Positions 47,909 through 57,167 are shown, counted from the stretch's first letter. The stretch is 64,000 bases of DNA from Nonomuraea angiospora (GCF_014873145.1 NZ_JADBEK010000001.1:11036001-11100000), one strand, 5' to 3'. Translations and numbers: made by a program. Notes: generated by a model not told the origin, from the letters alone.

Positions 47909-48018
47909 CGGCGGCCTCCGGAGCGGATCGGCGGGCGGTGCGCGCGTGCCGGACCAGCAGCAGCGCCACGTACAGCAGCAGCGCGGTGAACATGGCGACC
48001 CCCGGGGTGAGGACGAGC
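47901..48018 (-). pseudogene. hydrophobic C-terminal remnant upstream of azlD
   Basis: The frame ending at 47901 reads GVAMFTALLLYVALLLVRHA, one membrane helix, then a polar tail. Its stop overlaps the azlD start, the place azlC normally takes. Upstream of about 48018 this frame runs antisense to an Lrp-like fragment, so the membrane gene is cut there. Assignment to azlC rests on position alone. Confidence 0.4.
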
Positions 48019-48128
48019 GCGACGTGGCCGCCTACGAGACCTTCCTCAGCACGTACGTCATGACCATCCCGCGGATCAGGAACGTCACCTCGCACTTCAC
48101 GATGAAGAACGTCAAACCGGCCCCCTAA
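48016..48128 (+). pseudogene. C-terminal remnant of an Lrp/AsnC-family regulator
   Basis: The plus-strand frame ending at the TAA at 48126-48128 reads RDVAAYETFLSTYVMTIPRI and then NVTSHFTMKNVKPAP. This is the last strand-helix-strand of the RAM ligand domain of Lrp/AsnC regulators. About 110 N-terminal residues, including the HTH, are missing. Lrp-type regulators are typical neighbours of azlCD, so a deletion with a junction near 48010-48020 probably removed most of lrp and azlC. Confidence 0.6.
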
Positions 48129-48138
48129 CCCTCGGCGT

Positions 48139-48969
48139 TCAGAAGGACGCCTGGTCCAGCCGGGCGAACTGCTCGTCGGTCAGCGTGAGACCCGCCGCCG
48201 CGACGTTCTCCTCCAGGTGCGCCACGGAGGTCGTGCCGGGGATGGGGAACATGGCCGGCGAGCGGCGCAGCAGCCAGGCCAGGGCGGTCTGGGCCGGGGT
48301 CGCCCCGAGCTCGGCCGCCACGGTGGCCACGGGGCCGCCGGCCTTGGCGTGGTCGCCGACGGCGATCGGGAAGAACGGGACGAACGCGATCCCGTGCTCG
48401 CCCGCGTGGTCCACGACCTTCTCGTGGGTGCGGTCGGCGAGGTTGTAGAGGTTCTGGACGGCGGCGACGGGGGCGATCCCGCACGCCTCCTCCAGCTGGT
48501 CCACCGTCACCTCCGACAGGCCGATGTGGCGGATCTTGCCCTCCTCCCGCAGCTGTGCCAGGGCGCCGATCTGGTCGGCGAGCGGGACCTGGGGGTCGAC
48601 GCGGTGCAGGTAGTACAGGTCGATCACGTCCCGGCGCAGGCGGCGCAGGCTCAGCTCGGCCTGCTGGCGCAGGTACTCGGGGCGTCCCAGCGGGATCCAC
48701 TCCTCGACGCTCGGCCGGGCCACGCCGCCCTTGGTGGCGATCACGACGTCGTCGGCGTAGGGGTGCAGGGCTTCGGCGACGAGCTCCTCGTTCGCGCCCA
48801 GCGCGTAGGCGTCGGCGGTGTCGATGTGCCGCACGCCGAGCTCGACCGCGCGGCGCAGCACGGCCAGGGCGCCCTGCCGGTCGGCGGGCGCCGCCCAGAT
48901 CGTGCCGTCGGCCGCCAGCCGCATGGCGCCGTAACCGATGCTGCCCACTTCCAAGTCGCCAATTTTCAT
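48139..48969 (-). CDS. aldo/keto reductase
   Basis: 276-residue TIM-barrel oxidoreductase. The catalytic set is visible: Asp/Tyr in DTADAYALGANEEL, Lys in VIATKGGV and His in LYYLHRVDPQ. The C-terminal NADP-binding region includes PIPGTTSVAHLEENV. It reduces aldehydes or ketones with NADPH; substrate unknown. It is divergent from a MarR gene and the 70-bp gap holds two identical palindromic boxes, so it is probably induced through that regulator. Confidence 0.9.
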   Translation of the reverse strand: MKIGDLEVGSIGYGAMRLAADGTIWAAPADRQGALAVLRRAVELGVRHIDTADAYALGANEELVAEALHPYADDVVIATKGGVARPSVEEWIPLGRPEYLRQQAELSLRRLRRDVIDLYYLHRVDPQVPLADQIGALAQLREEGKIRHIGLSEVTVDQLEEACGIAPVAAVQNLYNLADRTHEKVVDHAGEHGIAFVPFFPIAVGDHAKAGGPVATVAAELGATPAQTALAWLLRRSPAMFPIPGTTSVAHLEENVAAAGLTLTDEQFARLDQASF

Positions 48970-48985
48970 GATTTCTCCCTAAAGG

Positions 48986-49032
48986 TTGAGCGTTCAAGTG
49001 AGGACGCTACACCCCGAAGGTTGAGAGTTCAA
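48986..49032. promoter_or_regulatory. two MarR-type operator boxes
   Basis: TTGAGCGTTCAA (48986-48997) and TTGAGAGTTCAA (49021-49032) share the inverted repeat TTGA-N4-TCAA and are 35 bp apart. They fill the space between the divergent aldo/keto reductase and MarR genes, the second lying directly before the MarR start. Confidence 0.65.
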
Positions 49033-49038
49033 GCTAGG

Positions 49039-49542
49039 ATGGGCGGCGTGGAGACACGGTGGCTCGGCGACGACGAGCAGCGGACCTGGCGGGCATATCT
49101 GTGGACGACCCGGCTGCTCGGCGACGCCCTCGACCGGCAGCTGCAGCACGACGCCGGGATGCCGTACACGTACTACATGATCTTGGCGACGCTCTCGGAG
49201 GTCCCCGGGCGGCGCATGTCGATGACCGACCTGGCCGCGCAGGTCTACTCCTCGCTCAGCCGCCTGTCCCACGCGGTGGCGCGGCTGGAGGAGCGCGGCT
49301 GGGTGCGGCGCTCGCCGCACCCGGACAACCGGCGGGTGACCGTGGCGGAGCTGACCGACGACGGCTTCGCCGCGCTCGCGCAGGCGGCGCCCGCGCACGT
49401 GGAGGAGGTGCGCAGGCGCCTGTTCGACCCGCTCAGCGGCGAGCAGGTGGCCCAGCTGCACGACATCCTGCGGGCGCTGTGGAAAGGGCTCGACCCCGAG
49501 GCGGGCGGGGCCTACCCCGGGGTCTTCGGCCCCGAGGCGTAG
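49039..49542 (+). CDS. MarR-family transcriptional regulator
   Basis: 167-residue winged-helix regulator. The DNA-binding domain includes MTDLAAQVYSSLSRLSHAVA and the wing HPDNRRVTVAELT with its conserved Arg. It is divergent from the aldo/keto reductase gene and preceded by TTGA-N4-TCAA boxes that it probably binds. The ATG at 49039 lacks a clear ribosome-binding site; a GTG at 49048 is an alternative, and a leaderless transcript is possible. Confidence 0.88.
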   Translation: MGGVETRWLGDDEQRTWRAYLWTTRLLGDALDRQLQHDAGMPYTYYMILATLSEVPGRRMSMTDLAAQVYSSLSRLSHAVARLEERGWVRRSPHPDNRRVTVAELTDDGFAALAQAAPAHVEEVRRRLFDPLSGEQVAQLHDILRALWKGLDPEAGGAYPGVFGPEA

Positions 49543-49569
49543 AGACCCGAGGCGTGGATCAGCGCTGGA

Positions 49570-50022
49570 TCAGCGCGCCATGGGGGCCTGGAGCAGGCGT
49601 TCCTCCTCGGTCGTCCGCTCGTCGTACGCGGTGCGGGCGTCGGAGATCTCCCGCTGGTGCTCCTCGGTCCACACGACCAGCGACTTGATCACCTCGTGCA
49701 GCGAGAAGCCGAGCGCGGTCAGCTCGTACTCCACCCGCGGCGGCACCACCGGATAGACGGTGCGGGTCACGAGCCCGTCGCGCTCGAGCTGGCGCAGCGT
49801 CACCGTGAGCATGCGCTGGCTGACGCCGTCGATGGCGCGGCGCAGCTCGGAGAAGCGCATCGTACGGCGGTCGAGCAGGGCGATGACCAGCAGCGACCAC
49901 TTGTCGGCGACGCGGTCGAGGATCTTCCGCACGTCGCAGTCGGCCCGGGTGTCCCACTGGACGACCTGGTCGTCCATGGTTCCCGTGCAGTAACCGAGTG
50001 CCTTTGAAGTGCCGTCTTCCAT
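49570..50022 (-). CDS. HxlR-family winged-helix regulator
   Basis: 150-residue HxlR-type regulator. It has the conserved early Cys (ADCDVRKILDRVADKWSLLV), then RFSELRRAIDGVSQRMLTVT and the wing YPVVPPRVEYELTALG. HxlR proteins often respond to electrophiles or oxidants through that Cys. It is divergent from an exporter/PPOX operon that starts 62 bp away and is its likely target. The ATG at 50020-50022 follows GGGGAAG; a later in-frame ATG (MDDQVVQW) is an alternative. Confidence 0.87.
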   Translation of the reverse strand: MEDGTSKALGYCTGTMDDQVVQWDTRADCDVRKILDRVADKWSLLVIALLDRRTMRFSELRRAIDGVSQRMLTVTLRQLERDGLVTRTVYPVVPPRVEYELTALGFSLHEVIKSLVVWTEEHQREISDARTAYDERTTEEERLLQAPMAR

Positions 50023-50083
50023 TACTTCCCCATGGTCACGCAAGATTCCTTTGTTACGAAAAAGAACCATAGGAGTCGTTCCT

Positions 50084-51484
50084 GTGTCCACAACCACGCA
50101 CTCTTCTTCTTCGCCGTCGTTGCGCATGACCCCCAAGGCCTGGGGGATGCTGTTCGTCCTGTGCGGCGCGATCTTCCTCGAGGGGATCAACGTCGCGATG
50201 CTCAACGTGGCCCTGCCCGCCATCCGGGCCGACCTCGGCCTGTCCACGGGCGAGCTGCAGTGGGTGATCAGCTCCTACGTGCTGGGCTACGGCGGGTTCA
50301 TGCTGGTCGGAGGCCGGGCGGCCGACCTGTTCGGCCGCCGCCGGATGTTCCTGGCCTGGCTGGCGGTCTTCCTCGTCGTCTCGGCCCTGGGCGGGCTGGC
50401 CGCCGAGGGCTGGATGCTCATCGCCGCCCGTTTCGTGGCGGGCGTCGCCGCCGCGGTCATGACCCCCGCCGGGTTGTCCATCATCACCACGAGCTTCGAG
50501 GAGGGGCCGCGGCGCAACCAGGCGCTCCTGGTGTACTCCGGCACCGCCGCCGGCGGCTTCTCCCTCGGGCTGGTGCTCGGCGGCCTGCTCGCCGCCGTGG
50601 ACTGGCGCTGGGTGCTGTTCGCGCCGGCGGTGCTGGCGCTGATCATCCTGGTCCTGGCGGTGCCGCTGATCCCCGCCGGTCCCGTGGAACGTTCCGAGGA
50701 GCGGAGGCTGGACGTCGCGGGCGCGGTGACCATCACCGCCGCCATCATGCTGCTGGTGCTCGGCGTCGAGCGCGCCGCCCACGTGGGCGCCGGGTGGACC
50801 GCCGGCGCGCTGGTGGCCGGGCTGGCCCTGGTCGCGCTCTTCCTCGTGATCGAACGCCGCTCCGCCGCGCCACTGGTGCGGCTGGGCATCTTCCGCTCCG
50901 CGCCGCTCGTCCGCGCCAACCTCGCGGGGCTGCTGTTCTCCGGGGCCTTCTTCGGCTTCCAGTTCATCGCCGTCCTGTATCTCCAGGAGGTGCGGGGCTG
51001 GAGCTCGCTGCAGACCAGCCTGGCCATGCTCGCGGTAGGCGCGGACGCCGTCCTCGCGCCGACCCTGACCCCGCGGCTGGTCAACCGCTTCGGCAACGCG
51101 AAAGTCATCCTGGCCGGGCTGCTGGCCGCCGTGCTCTCGTACGTGTTGTTCCTGCCCATCGGCATGGACACCGTCTACCTGGCGATGTTCCCCACCATGA
51201 TCATCCTCGGGGTGGCGTTCGCCCTCGCGTACGGCCCGCTCACCATCGTCGCCACCGACGGCGTGGACGAGAGCGAGCAGGGCCTGGCCGGAGGGCTGCT
51301 CTACACCTCCTTCCAGTTCGGCGCGGCGCTCGGGCTGGCGGCCAGCACCACGGTGATCGTGGCCGTGGCGGACGCGGGGGACCTGCTCGGCGCCTACCGC
51401 ACCGCGCTCGCCGTGCCGATCGCCGCCGCGGTCCTGGCCGTCGTGGTCAGCGCCTTCGGCCTGCGGAAGGGGGCCGCCCGATGA
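50084..51484 (+). CDS. MFS transporter, DHA2 family
   Basis: 466-residue integral membrane protein with 14 likely membrane segments. Motif A is GGRAADLFGRRRMFLA. It is a drug/proton antiporter by family, substrate unknown. The GTG at 50084 is preceded by AGGAG with a suitable gap; an in-frame ATG at 50009 would add a Ser/Arg-rich stretch and overlap the divergent HxlR start. The stop overlaps the next gene (ATGA). Confidence 0.9.
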   Translation: MSTTTHSSSSPSLRMTPKAWGMLFVLCGAIFLEGINVAMLNVALPAIRADLGLSTGELQWVISSYVLGYGGFMLVGGRAADLFGRRRMFLAWLAVFLVVSALGGLAAEGWMLIAARFVAGVAAAVMTPAGLSIITTSFEEGPRRNQALLVYSGTAAGGFSLGLVLGGLLAAVDWRWVLFAPAVLALIILVLAVPLIPAGPVERSEERRLDVAGAVTITAAIMLLVLGVERAAHVGAGWTAGALVAGLALVALFLVIERRSAAPLVRLGIFRSAPLVRANLAGLLFSGAFFGFQFIAVLYLQEVRGWSSLQTSLAMLAVGADAVLAPTLTPRLVNRFGNAKVILAGLLAAVLSYVLFLPIGMDTVYLAMFPTMIILGVAFALAYGPLTIVATDGVDESEQGLAGGLLYTSFQFGAALGLAASTTVIVAVADAGDLLGAYRTALAVPIAAAVLAVVVSAFGLRKGAAR

Positions 51485-51945
51485 CGTCCTTCGCGGAGAT
51501 CGAGGCCGAGTTCAACACCATCGTCGGCGCCACCGTGTACGCCACCATGGTCACCGTGGACGCCCGCAACCGGCCGCGCACCCGGGTGCTCATCCCGATC
51601 TGGGAGAACGTGGACGGGCGGCCGCTGGGCTGGCTGGCGACCTACCGGACCCCGGTCAAGGCGGCCCACCTGGCAGGCAACCCGCACACCTCGTTCTCCT
51701 ACTGGAAGCCCGGCAACAACTCGGTCGCCGTCGACGCCGTGGCGAGCTGGGCGGACGGCCTGGACGTGCGGCGGCGCGTGTGGGACCTCTACCGCGCCAC
51801 CAGCCCCCGGGGCGCCGGGTACGACCTGGGCGGCTTCTGGCGCTCGCCCGCCGACCCCAAGCTGCACGTCCTGCGCCTCGACCCCTTCCGCGTCCAGGTC
51901 ATCCGCGGCATGGATCTGCGCAGCCGCATCTGGACGGCCGGCTGA
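51481..51945 (+). CDS. pyridoxamine 5'-phosphate oxidase-family (FMN-binding) protein
   Basis: 154-residue split-barrel flavin-binding fold protein. It has TVDARNRPRTRVLIPIW and WLATYRTPVKAAHLAGNPHT, typical of PPOX-class F420/FMN enzymes. No function can be assigned precisely. Translationally coupled to the exporter and controlled with it from the HxlR promoter region, suggesting a detoxification unit. Confidence 0.85.
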   Translation: MTSFAEIEAEFNTIVGATVYATMVTVDARNRPRTRVLIPIWENVDGRPLGWLATYRTPVKAAHLAGNPHTSFSYWKPGNNSVAVDAVASWADGLDVRRRVWDLYRATSPRGAGYDLGGFWRSPADPKLHVLRLDPFRVQVIRGMDLRSRIWTAG

Positions 51946-51957
51946 GCGGGCGGCGGG

Positions 51958-52971
51958 TCAGGCGTGGCTGATGATCACTTTGCCGAAGCCGCCGCCTGAC
52001 CCGCAGTAGGCGAGGGCGTCGGGGACCTGCTCGAACGGGAACACCCGGTCGATCACCGGGCGCAGCCGGTGCGCCTCGACGGCCCGGTTCAGCTCGAGGA
52101 AATGGGCCCGGCTGCCGGTGGCGATCCGGCGCAGCACCGAACCGGCCATGAACAGGGTGGCGGGGTCGACGGGTGCGGCCCCTTCGGCGCCGGACAGCCA
52201 GTAGCCGACGAAGGCGACCTCGCCGCCGGCCGCGACGGAGCGCAGCGACTGCTCCAGCGGCCCCGTCGCGTCGACGACGCGATCGGCTCCCCGGCCGTCG
52301 GTGAGCGCGTGGACCTCCTTCCACCAGACCGGGTTCTGCCGGTAGTCGATCACCTCGTCCGCCCCGAGCGCCCTCAGCCGCTCGGCCTTGGCCGGGCCGG
52401 ACGTGGTCACGATCACTCTGGCTCCGGCCAGCTTGGCGAAGAGCAGGACGAACAGCGACACGGCGCCCGACCCGAGGGTCAGCACGGTCTCGCCGGCGTG
52501 CGGGGCGCCGCCGGAGGTCAGGGAGTTCCAGGCGGTCACCGCCGCCAGCGGCAGCGCCGCGGCCTCCTCGTACGACAGGTGCTCGGGCAGGCGCACGACG
52601 CCGTCCTCGCTCAGCAGCGCGTACTCCGTCAGCACGCCGTCGATCATGGTGCCGAGCTGGGCGGCGTCCTCGCGCCGGAACGGGCCGTCCAGCCAGCGCG
52701 GGAAGACGGTGGCCGCCACCCGGTCACCCGGCGCGACCCGGGTGACGTCCGCGCCGACCGCCACGACCTCTCCCACTCCCTCGCAGCCGGGCACCACGCC
52801 GGGGGTGATCGGCAGCGGATAGTCTCCGGACAGCACCCGCAGGTCGCGGAAGCCGAGGGAGTTCGCGCGGATCCTGACCACGACCTGCCCGCGCCCCGGT
52901 TCTGGCTCGTCGCGGTCGTGCAGCGTCAGCCCGGCGAGGCCGCGTCCGGGCACGAGGCGGTAGCTCTTCAT
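51958..52971 (-). CDS. NAD(P)-dependent medium-chain alcohol dehydrogenase / quinone oxidoreductase
   Basis: 337-residue MDR protein. The GroES-like domain includes GVVPGCEGVGEVVAVGADVT; the Rossmann part has TLGSGAVSLFVLLFAKLAG. The usual structural-zinc Cys cluster is absent, pointing to the zinc-independent or single-zinc quinone oxidoreductase group. The ATG at 52971 has AAAGGA upstream; longer readings to 53304 run into the promoter of the divergent XRE regulator. Substrate unknown. Confidence 0.88.
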   Translation of the reverse strand: MKSYRLVPGRGLAGLTLHDRDEPEPGRGQVVVRIRANSLGFRDLRVLSGDYPLPITPGVVPGCEGVGEVVAVGADVTRVAPGDRVAATVFPRWLDGPFRREDAAQLGTMIDGVLTEYALLSEDGVVRLPEHLSYEEAAALPLAAVTAWNSLTSGGAPHAGETVLTLGSGAVSLFVLLFAKLAGARVIVTTSGPAKAERLRALGADEVIDYRQNPVWWKEVHALTDGRGADRVVDATGPLEQSLRSVAAGGEVAFVGYWLSGAEGAAPVDPATLFMAGSVLRRIATGSRAHFLELNRAVEAHRLRPVIDRVFPFEQVPDALAYCGSGGGFGKVIISHA

Positions 52972-53086
52972 CTGATGTCCTTTCAAGCTCCGTATGAGTG
53001 GGCACGATCGTGCGGGGCGGCCCTGGCGGCCGGCAATTCCCCGGAGGGAATCGCGGGCCCGCACGGCGACCGGATAGAACAGAGCG

Positions 53087-53875
53087 GTGAGCACCACCAT
53101 CAGGGAGAACGGCGTCGGCACGGAGCTGAGACGCTGGCGCGGGCTTCGCCGGGTCAGCCAGCTCGAACTGGCCACGCTGGCCGGCACGACCCAGCGCCAT
53201 CTGAGCTTCATCGAGAGCGGCCGTTCCCGGCCGGGGCGCGCGATCGTGATCCGGCTGGCCGAGTCGCTCGGCCTGTCGCTGCGGGAGCGCAACGACCTGC
53301 TCACCGCGGCCGGCTATGCGCCGGTGTTCGCCGAGTCGGGCCTGGAGGAGTCGGCGCTGCGGCCGGTCCGGGCCGCCATCGAGCAGATCCTGCACGGCCA
53401 CCTGCCGTATCCGGCCCTCGTCATCGCACCGTACGGCCGGGTGGTGGCGGCGAACGACGCCATCGAGGTGTTCACCGAGGGCGCGGCGCCCGAGCTGCTC
53501 GAACCGCCGGTCAACATGCTGCGGCTCATGCTCCATCCGGACGGGATGGCCCCGAGGGTGCGCAACCTGGCCGAATGGGGCCGGCACATCATCGAGAACC
53601 TTCGTGCCAGGGCCCGCAGGAGCCCGGACCCGCGCCTGGACGACTTCGCCGCCGAACTGGCCGGCTACGTCCCCCAGGCGCCGGTCGGGCCCGAGCATCT
53701 CGGTTTCTCCGTGCCGATGAGGCTGGCCTCGGCGGACGGGGAGCTGCGCCTCATCACCACGCTGACCTCGTTCGCGACGGCGACCGACGTCACGCTCGCC
53801 GAGCTGCACCTGGAAGCGTTCCTGCCCGCCGACCAGGCCACCACCGAACTGCTCCGGCGCCGGGCCGAGCGCTGA
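53087..53875 (+). CDS. XRE-family regulator with MmyB-like ligand domain
   Basis: 262-residue regulator. The N-terminal HTH is LELATLAGTTQRHLSFIESG; the rest matches the PAS-like MmyB domain (YPALVIAPYGRVVAANDAIE, NMLRLMLHPDGM). Proteins of this type bind fatty acids or similar ligands and often control a divergent oxidoreductase, as at 51958-52971 here. GTG start at 53087 with a GGAGGG about 40 bp upstream only, so the start is not firmly set. Confidence 0.88.
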   Translation: MSTTIRENGVGTELRRWRGLRRVSQLELATLAGTTQRHLSFIESGRSRPGRAIVIRLAESLGLSLRERNDLLTAAGYAPVFAESGLEESALRPVRAAIEQILHGHLPYPALVIAPYGRVVAANDAIEVFTEGAAPELLEPPVNMLRLMLHPDGMAPRVRNLAEWGRHIIENLRARARRSPDPRLDDFAAELAGYVPQAPVGPEHLGFSVPMRLASADGELRLITTLTSFATATDVTLAELHLEAFLPADQATTELLRRRAER

Positions 53876-53884
53876 GCGGCGGGG

Positions 53885-56800
53885 TCAGCTCACGGAGAGG
53901 CGGTCGACGTTGGGGCCTCCGTTCGACGTGGTGGCGGTGGCTCTGATCTTGTTCACCCCCTGGGCCAGGTCGGCGGTCAGGGTGACGGTCTGCCAGGTGG
54001 TCCAGGCGCCGGTGCCGGTGAAGTCGCGGGTGACCGAGGTGCCGTTGACCGCGATGGCCATCGGCCGGCTGGCCGTGGTGCCGTTGGCGAAGCGGAGCTC
54101 CAGGGTGGCCGGCCCGGCCGTCGCGGCGTTCACCGTCCACTCGACATAGCTGCCCGTCACGTTGTCGTAGTTCACGAACCCCGTGCCGGTGTAGCCCGCG
54201 TGGTTGGACTCCACCACGCCCTGCGAGATCGTCGCGTCCTCCGCCTGGTAGGCGGCGGGGCCGCTGCCGGTGGTCTCGGTGACGGCGTTCGACGGTGCCG
54301 AGGAGTTGCCCGCCGCGTCATGGGCCCTGACCGTGAACGTGTACGAGGTGCCGGCCGCCAGGCCGGAGACCGTGGCGCCGGTGCCGGTGACCGTCGTGGC
54401 CAGGGCGCTGCCGTTGGAGACGTCGTAGCCGGTGACGCCGACGTTGTCGGTGGCGGCGTCCCAGGCCAGCGAGACGCTGGAGGAGGTCTTGCCGGTGACG
54501 CGCAGGTTGCCGGGCACGGACGGGTTCTGGGTGTCGGGCGGCCCGGTCGGGACGGTGAGGGTCGCGGTGTTCCACCCGGCCACCCGCACGCTCGGCGAGC
54601 CGGTCAGGTCGGAGGCCCGGTACGTGGCGGTGAGGGTCCTGGACTCCCCGGGCCAGAGGCTGATCGCGTTGTCCGACCACTGGATCGGCAGCACGGGCTT
54701 GCCCGCCGCGTCCACCACGTCGGCGTCGAGCATGAAGGCGGGGACGGCGCCGGTGCCGGTGTTCTTGACCGTCACGGTGACCCTGCCGTCGGAGGGCGTG
54801 GAGGCGGTGGCGGTGATCGGGGTCTGGGCCAGGCCGTTGAGGCCGGTCAGGTTGGCGTAGCGGGAGGTCGGGACGTAGTACCAGTCGTTGTTCGCCCAGT
54901 CGATCACGTCGTCCGGGGTGGACAGGGCGTAGACGTTGCGGTCGATCTCCTGGCCGTCGCGCAGCAGCGTCAGCCGTACCAGGTAGGTCGTGGACAGGCC
55001 GCTGACGGCCGGCACGGTCACCGCGGTCGCCTTGCCCCCGTCGGCGGCGACGCTGACCGTCGCGGTGTTGCTGTACTTGGCGGATCCGTCCATGTTGAAC
55101 ACGTCCGTCTTGACGGTCAGGCCCGAGGCGGCCGAGACGCCGGAGTTGACCACGACGACGGACTTGTTGTCGTAGGAGTACTGCACGTGCAGCGGCTTGT
55201 TGGCCTCGCGGGCGCCCCAGTAGGAGCCGCCCTGGTCCAGGTAGTAGTCGAAGAGCTGCCAGTGGAGGGAGGACCAGCCGCTGTTGAGCATCCAGTAGAC
55301 GACGCCGGTGGACGGGTTGCTCGAGTCGGTGAAGTTGCGGCCGTAGGCCTCGAACTGCGCTCGTACCGCCTCGTACTGGGCGAGCTGCGCCTTCTTCATG
55401 TAGTCCGTCAGCCCGGACGGTGCGCCGTACCGGCCTCTGAGGGCGTTGTGGTAGATGGTCAGGTCGTCGAAGGTGCTCGACGGCGAGCGGTGATACTGCG
55501 TCGCGCCCGGGCTCTGCCAGAGCGAGTCGATCTGCGCGGAGGTCATCATCCGCTTGAGCGAGTCGAGCGTCGGGACGTCGGGGCCGGCGCTGGTCTCGGA
55601 GTTGAAACCGAACGCGCCGCCTTCGCGCTTGTTGTACCAGTAGCTGGGCGGCACCCAGTCGTACGGGCCGGGCATCTTCATGCCCGAGTTGCCCAGTTGC
55701 GGGCTGGACTTGTCGGAGGCCACGGACACGATCGGGAGCTGCCACTCGGCCGCGGTGAGGGCGTCGAGGTAGTTGGTCTCCTTCTGGGCGGGCGGCGGGT
55801 TGTCCGAGCCGATCAGGAACGAGATCACGCTGGGGTGGTTGCGCAACCGGGTGGCCTCCGCCTGCATGGACGCCTTGGCGATCGGATAGTCGGAGCTGCT
55901 GAAGGAGCCTTCCCACTTGTCGCAGCACTCCCAGCCGGGCAGGGTCAGGATGCCGTATTTGTCGGCCAGGTCGTAGAGCTCGTCGGTGTCCAGGTGGCCT
56001 TCGACGCGGATCGTGTTGAGGCCGAGGTCCTTGACGTAGCGGATCTTGTCTTCCAGGTAGGCCAGGTTCTTGCGGAGGAAGATGTCGGGGGACCAGCCGC
56101 CGCCCCTGATCAGGATCGGCTTCCCGTTGATCTTGTAGTAGCGGCGGCCACTGGCGTTCTTGCCCGACTCGACCTTGCGTACGCCGAAGCGCTGGGTCAG
56201 CGTGTCGCTCTGCACGCCGCCGGTCGTCGCCGTGAGGTTCAGGTCGTAGAGCGGCTGGGCGCCCATCGTGTGCGGCCACCACACCTGCGGGTCGGCCAGC
56301 GTCTGGTTGAACGTGATCCGCTTGGTCTGGTTCGCGGCCAGGGCGACGTCCTGCGAGAACTCGAGCGGGCCGATCGTCCCCTTGACGGTGGCGTTCACGG
56401 CGCCGCCGGTGGCGTTGCGGACGTCGACCTTGATGGTGAGGTCGGCGCGGTCGAGCGCCGGCACCGCGAGGTTCGTGATCACGTGCGCGTCGCGCAGCGA
56501 GACGTCGGCGCTGCGGCGGATCAGGACGTCGCGGAAGATGCCCATGTTGTCGTCGCGCGGCAGCTGCACCCAGTCGATCCAGCCGATCGTGAGGTGGTTG
56601 TCGGGGTTGTTCGGGTTGACGCGGAAGGCCACCGAGTTGACGCCCGGGTGCACCAGGGCGGTGACGTCCCGTTCGTTGCGGGTGTAGGCGCCGGCCACCT
56701 GGGCGGCGGTGGCGACCTGGGTGCCGTTCACCCACACGTCGGCGCTGGAGATCACGCCGCTGACGTCGAGGAAGGTCCGCAGCCCGGACTCGTCGCCGAG

Positions 56801-57139
56801 GGTGAAGTCGGAGCGGTACCACCACGGCACGTCGAAGTCCGCGGCCGGGATCGACTGCATGTTCGTGGAGTAGAACGGGTCCGGGTAGACGTTGTTCTGC
56901 AGCAGGCCGGCGAGCACGGTCGAGCGGGGGCCGACGGGATACCAGCCGGTGGCCGCGTAACCGGGCGTGGAGATCGCGGCCCCGGAGTCGGACACCTTCG
57001 CCGAGGACTGGATCTTGTATCCCGTCAGGGTGGTCGTCGCCGGTACGGCCTGCGCGGCGGCGGGCGGCGCCACGCCCGCGGCGTTCACCAGCAGCGCACA
57101 GGCCGATAACAGGATGAGGATGAGCCGAGAGCGCGCCAT
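53885..57139 (-). CDS. secreted glycoside hydrolase family 2, exo-beta-D-glucosaminidase (CsxA-like)
   Basis: 1084-residue extracellular enzyme. Order: signal peptide (residues 1-30), GH2 sugar-binding domain (about 60-210), Ig-like domain, TIM barrel (about 325-610), further Ig-like domains, fibronectin III (about 880-960) and a C-terminal CBM6/35-like module starting AYQAEDATIS. The catalytic region has FLIGSDNPPP and FGFNSETSAGPDV, matching the Asp acid/base and Glu nucleophile of CsxA exo-beta-glucosaminidases, which have Asp where most GH2 enzymes have Asn-Glu. It would release glucosamine from chitosan oligomers. A ROK-type inverted repeat lies upstream. Chitosan specificity is inferred from those residues. 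Confidence 0.9.
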   Translation of the reverse strand: MARSRLILILLSACALLVNAAGVAPPAAAQAVPATTTLTGYKIQSSAKVSDSGAAISTPGYAATGWYPVGPRSTVLAGLLQNNVYPDPFYSTNMQSIPAADFDVPWWYRSDFTLGDESGLRTFLDVSGVISSADVWVNGTQVATAAQVAGAYTRNERDVTALVHPGVNSVAFRVNPNNPDNHLTIGWIDWVQLPRDDNMGIFRDVLIRRSADVSLRDAHVITNLAVPALDRADLTIKVDVRNATGGAVNATVKGTIGPLEFSQDVALAANQTKRITFNQTLADPQVWWPHTMGAQPLYDLNLTATTGGVQSDTLTQRFGVRKVESGKNASGRRYYKINGKPILIRGGGWSPDIFLRKNLAYLEDKIRYVKDLGLNTIRVEGHLDTDELYDLADKYGILTLPGWECCDKWEGSFSSSDYPIAKASMQAEATRLRNHPSVISFLIGSDNPPPAQKETNYLDALTAAEWQLPIVSVASDKSSPQLGNSGMKMPGPYDWVPPSYWYNKREGGAFGFNSETSAGPDVPTLDSLKRMMTSAQIDSLWQSPGATQYHRSPSSTFDDLTIYHNALRGRYGAPSGLTDYMKKAQLAQYEAVRAQFEAYGRNFTDSSNPSTGVVYWMLNSGWSSLHWQLFDYYLDQGGSYWGAREANKPLHVQYSYDNKSVVVVNSGVSAASGLTVKTDVFNMDGSAKYSNTATVSVAADGGKATAVTVPAVSGLSTTYLVRLTLLRDGQEIDRNVYALSTPDDVIDWANNDWYYVPTSRYANLTGLNGLAQTPITATASTPSDGRVTVTVKNTGTGAVPAFMLDADVVDAAGKPVLPIQWSDNAISLWPGESRTLTATYRASDLTGSPSVRVAGWNTATLTVPTGPPDTQNPSVPGNLRVTGKTSSSVSLAWDAATDNVGVTGYDVSNGSALATTVTGTGATVSGLAAGTSYTFTVRAHDAAGNSSAPSNAVTETTGSGPAAYQAEDATISQGVVESNHAGYTGTGFVNYDNVTGSYVEWTVNAATAGPATLELRFANGTTASRPMAIAVNGTSVTRDFTGTGAWTTWQTVTLTADLAQGVNKIRATATTSNGGPNVDRLSVS

Positions 57140-57167
57140 GGGGGTCCCTCTCCAGGCTGGTCTATTC

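Noticed and set aside
47898..48128. Complete 76-residue protein ending in the Lrp-like segment
   Set aside because: Only the last 35 residues resemble a protein family; the first part is antisense to the hydrophobic remnant and azlD start.
54200..57109. 969-codon plus-strand frame opposite the GH2 gene
   Set aside because: Val/Gly/Arg-rich without domains; the GH2 protein with signal peptide and catalytic motifs is convincing.
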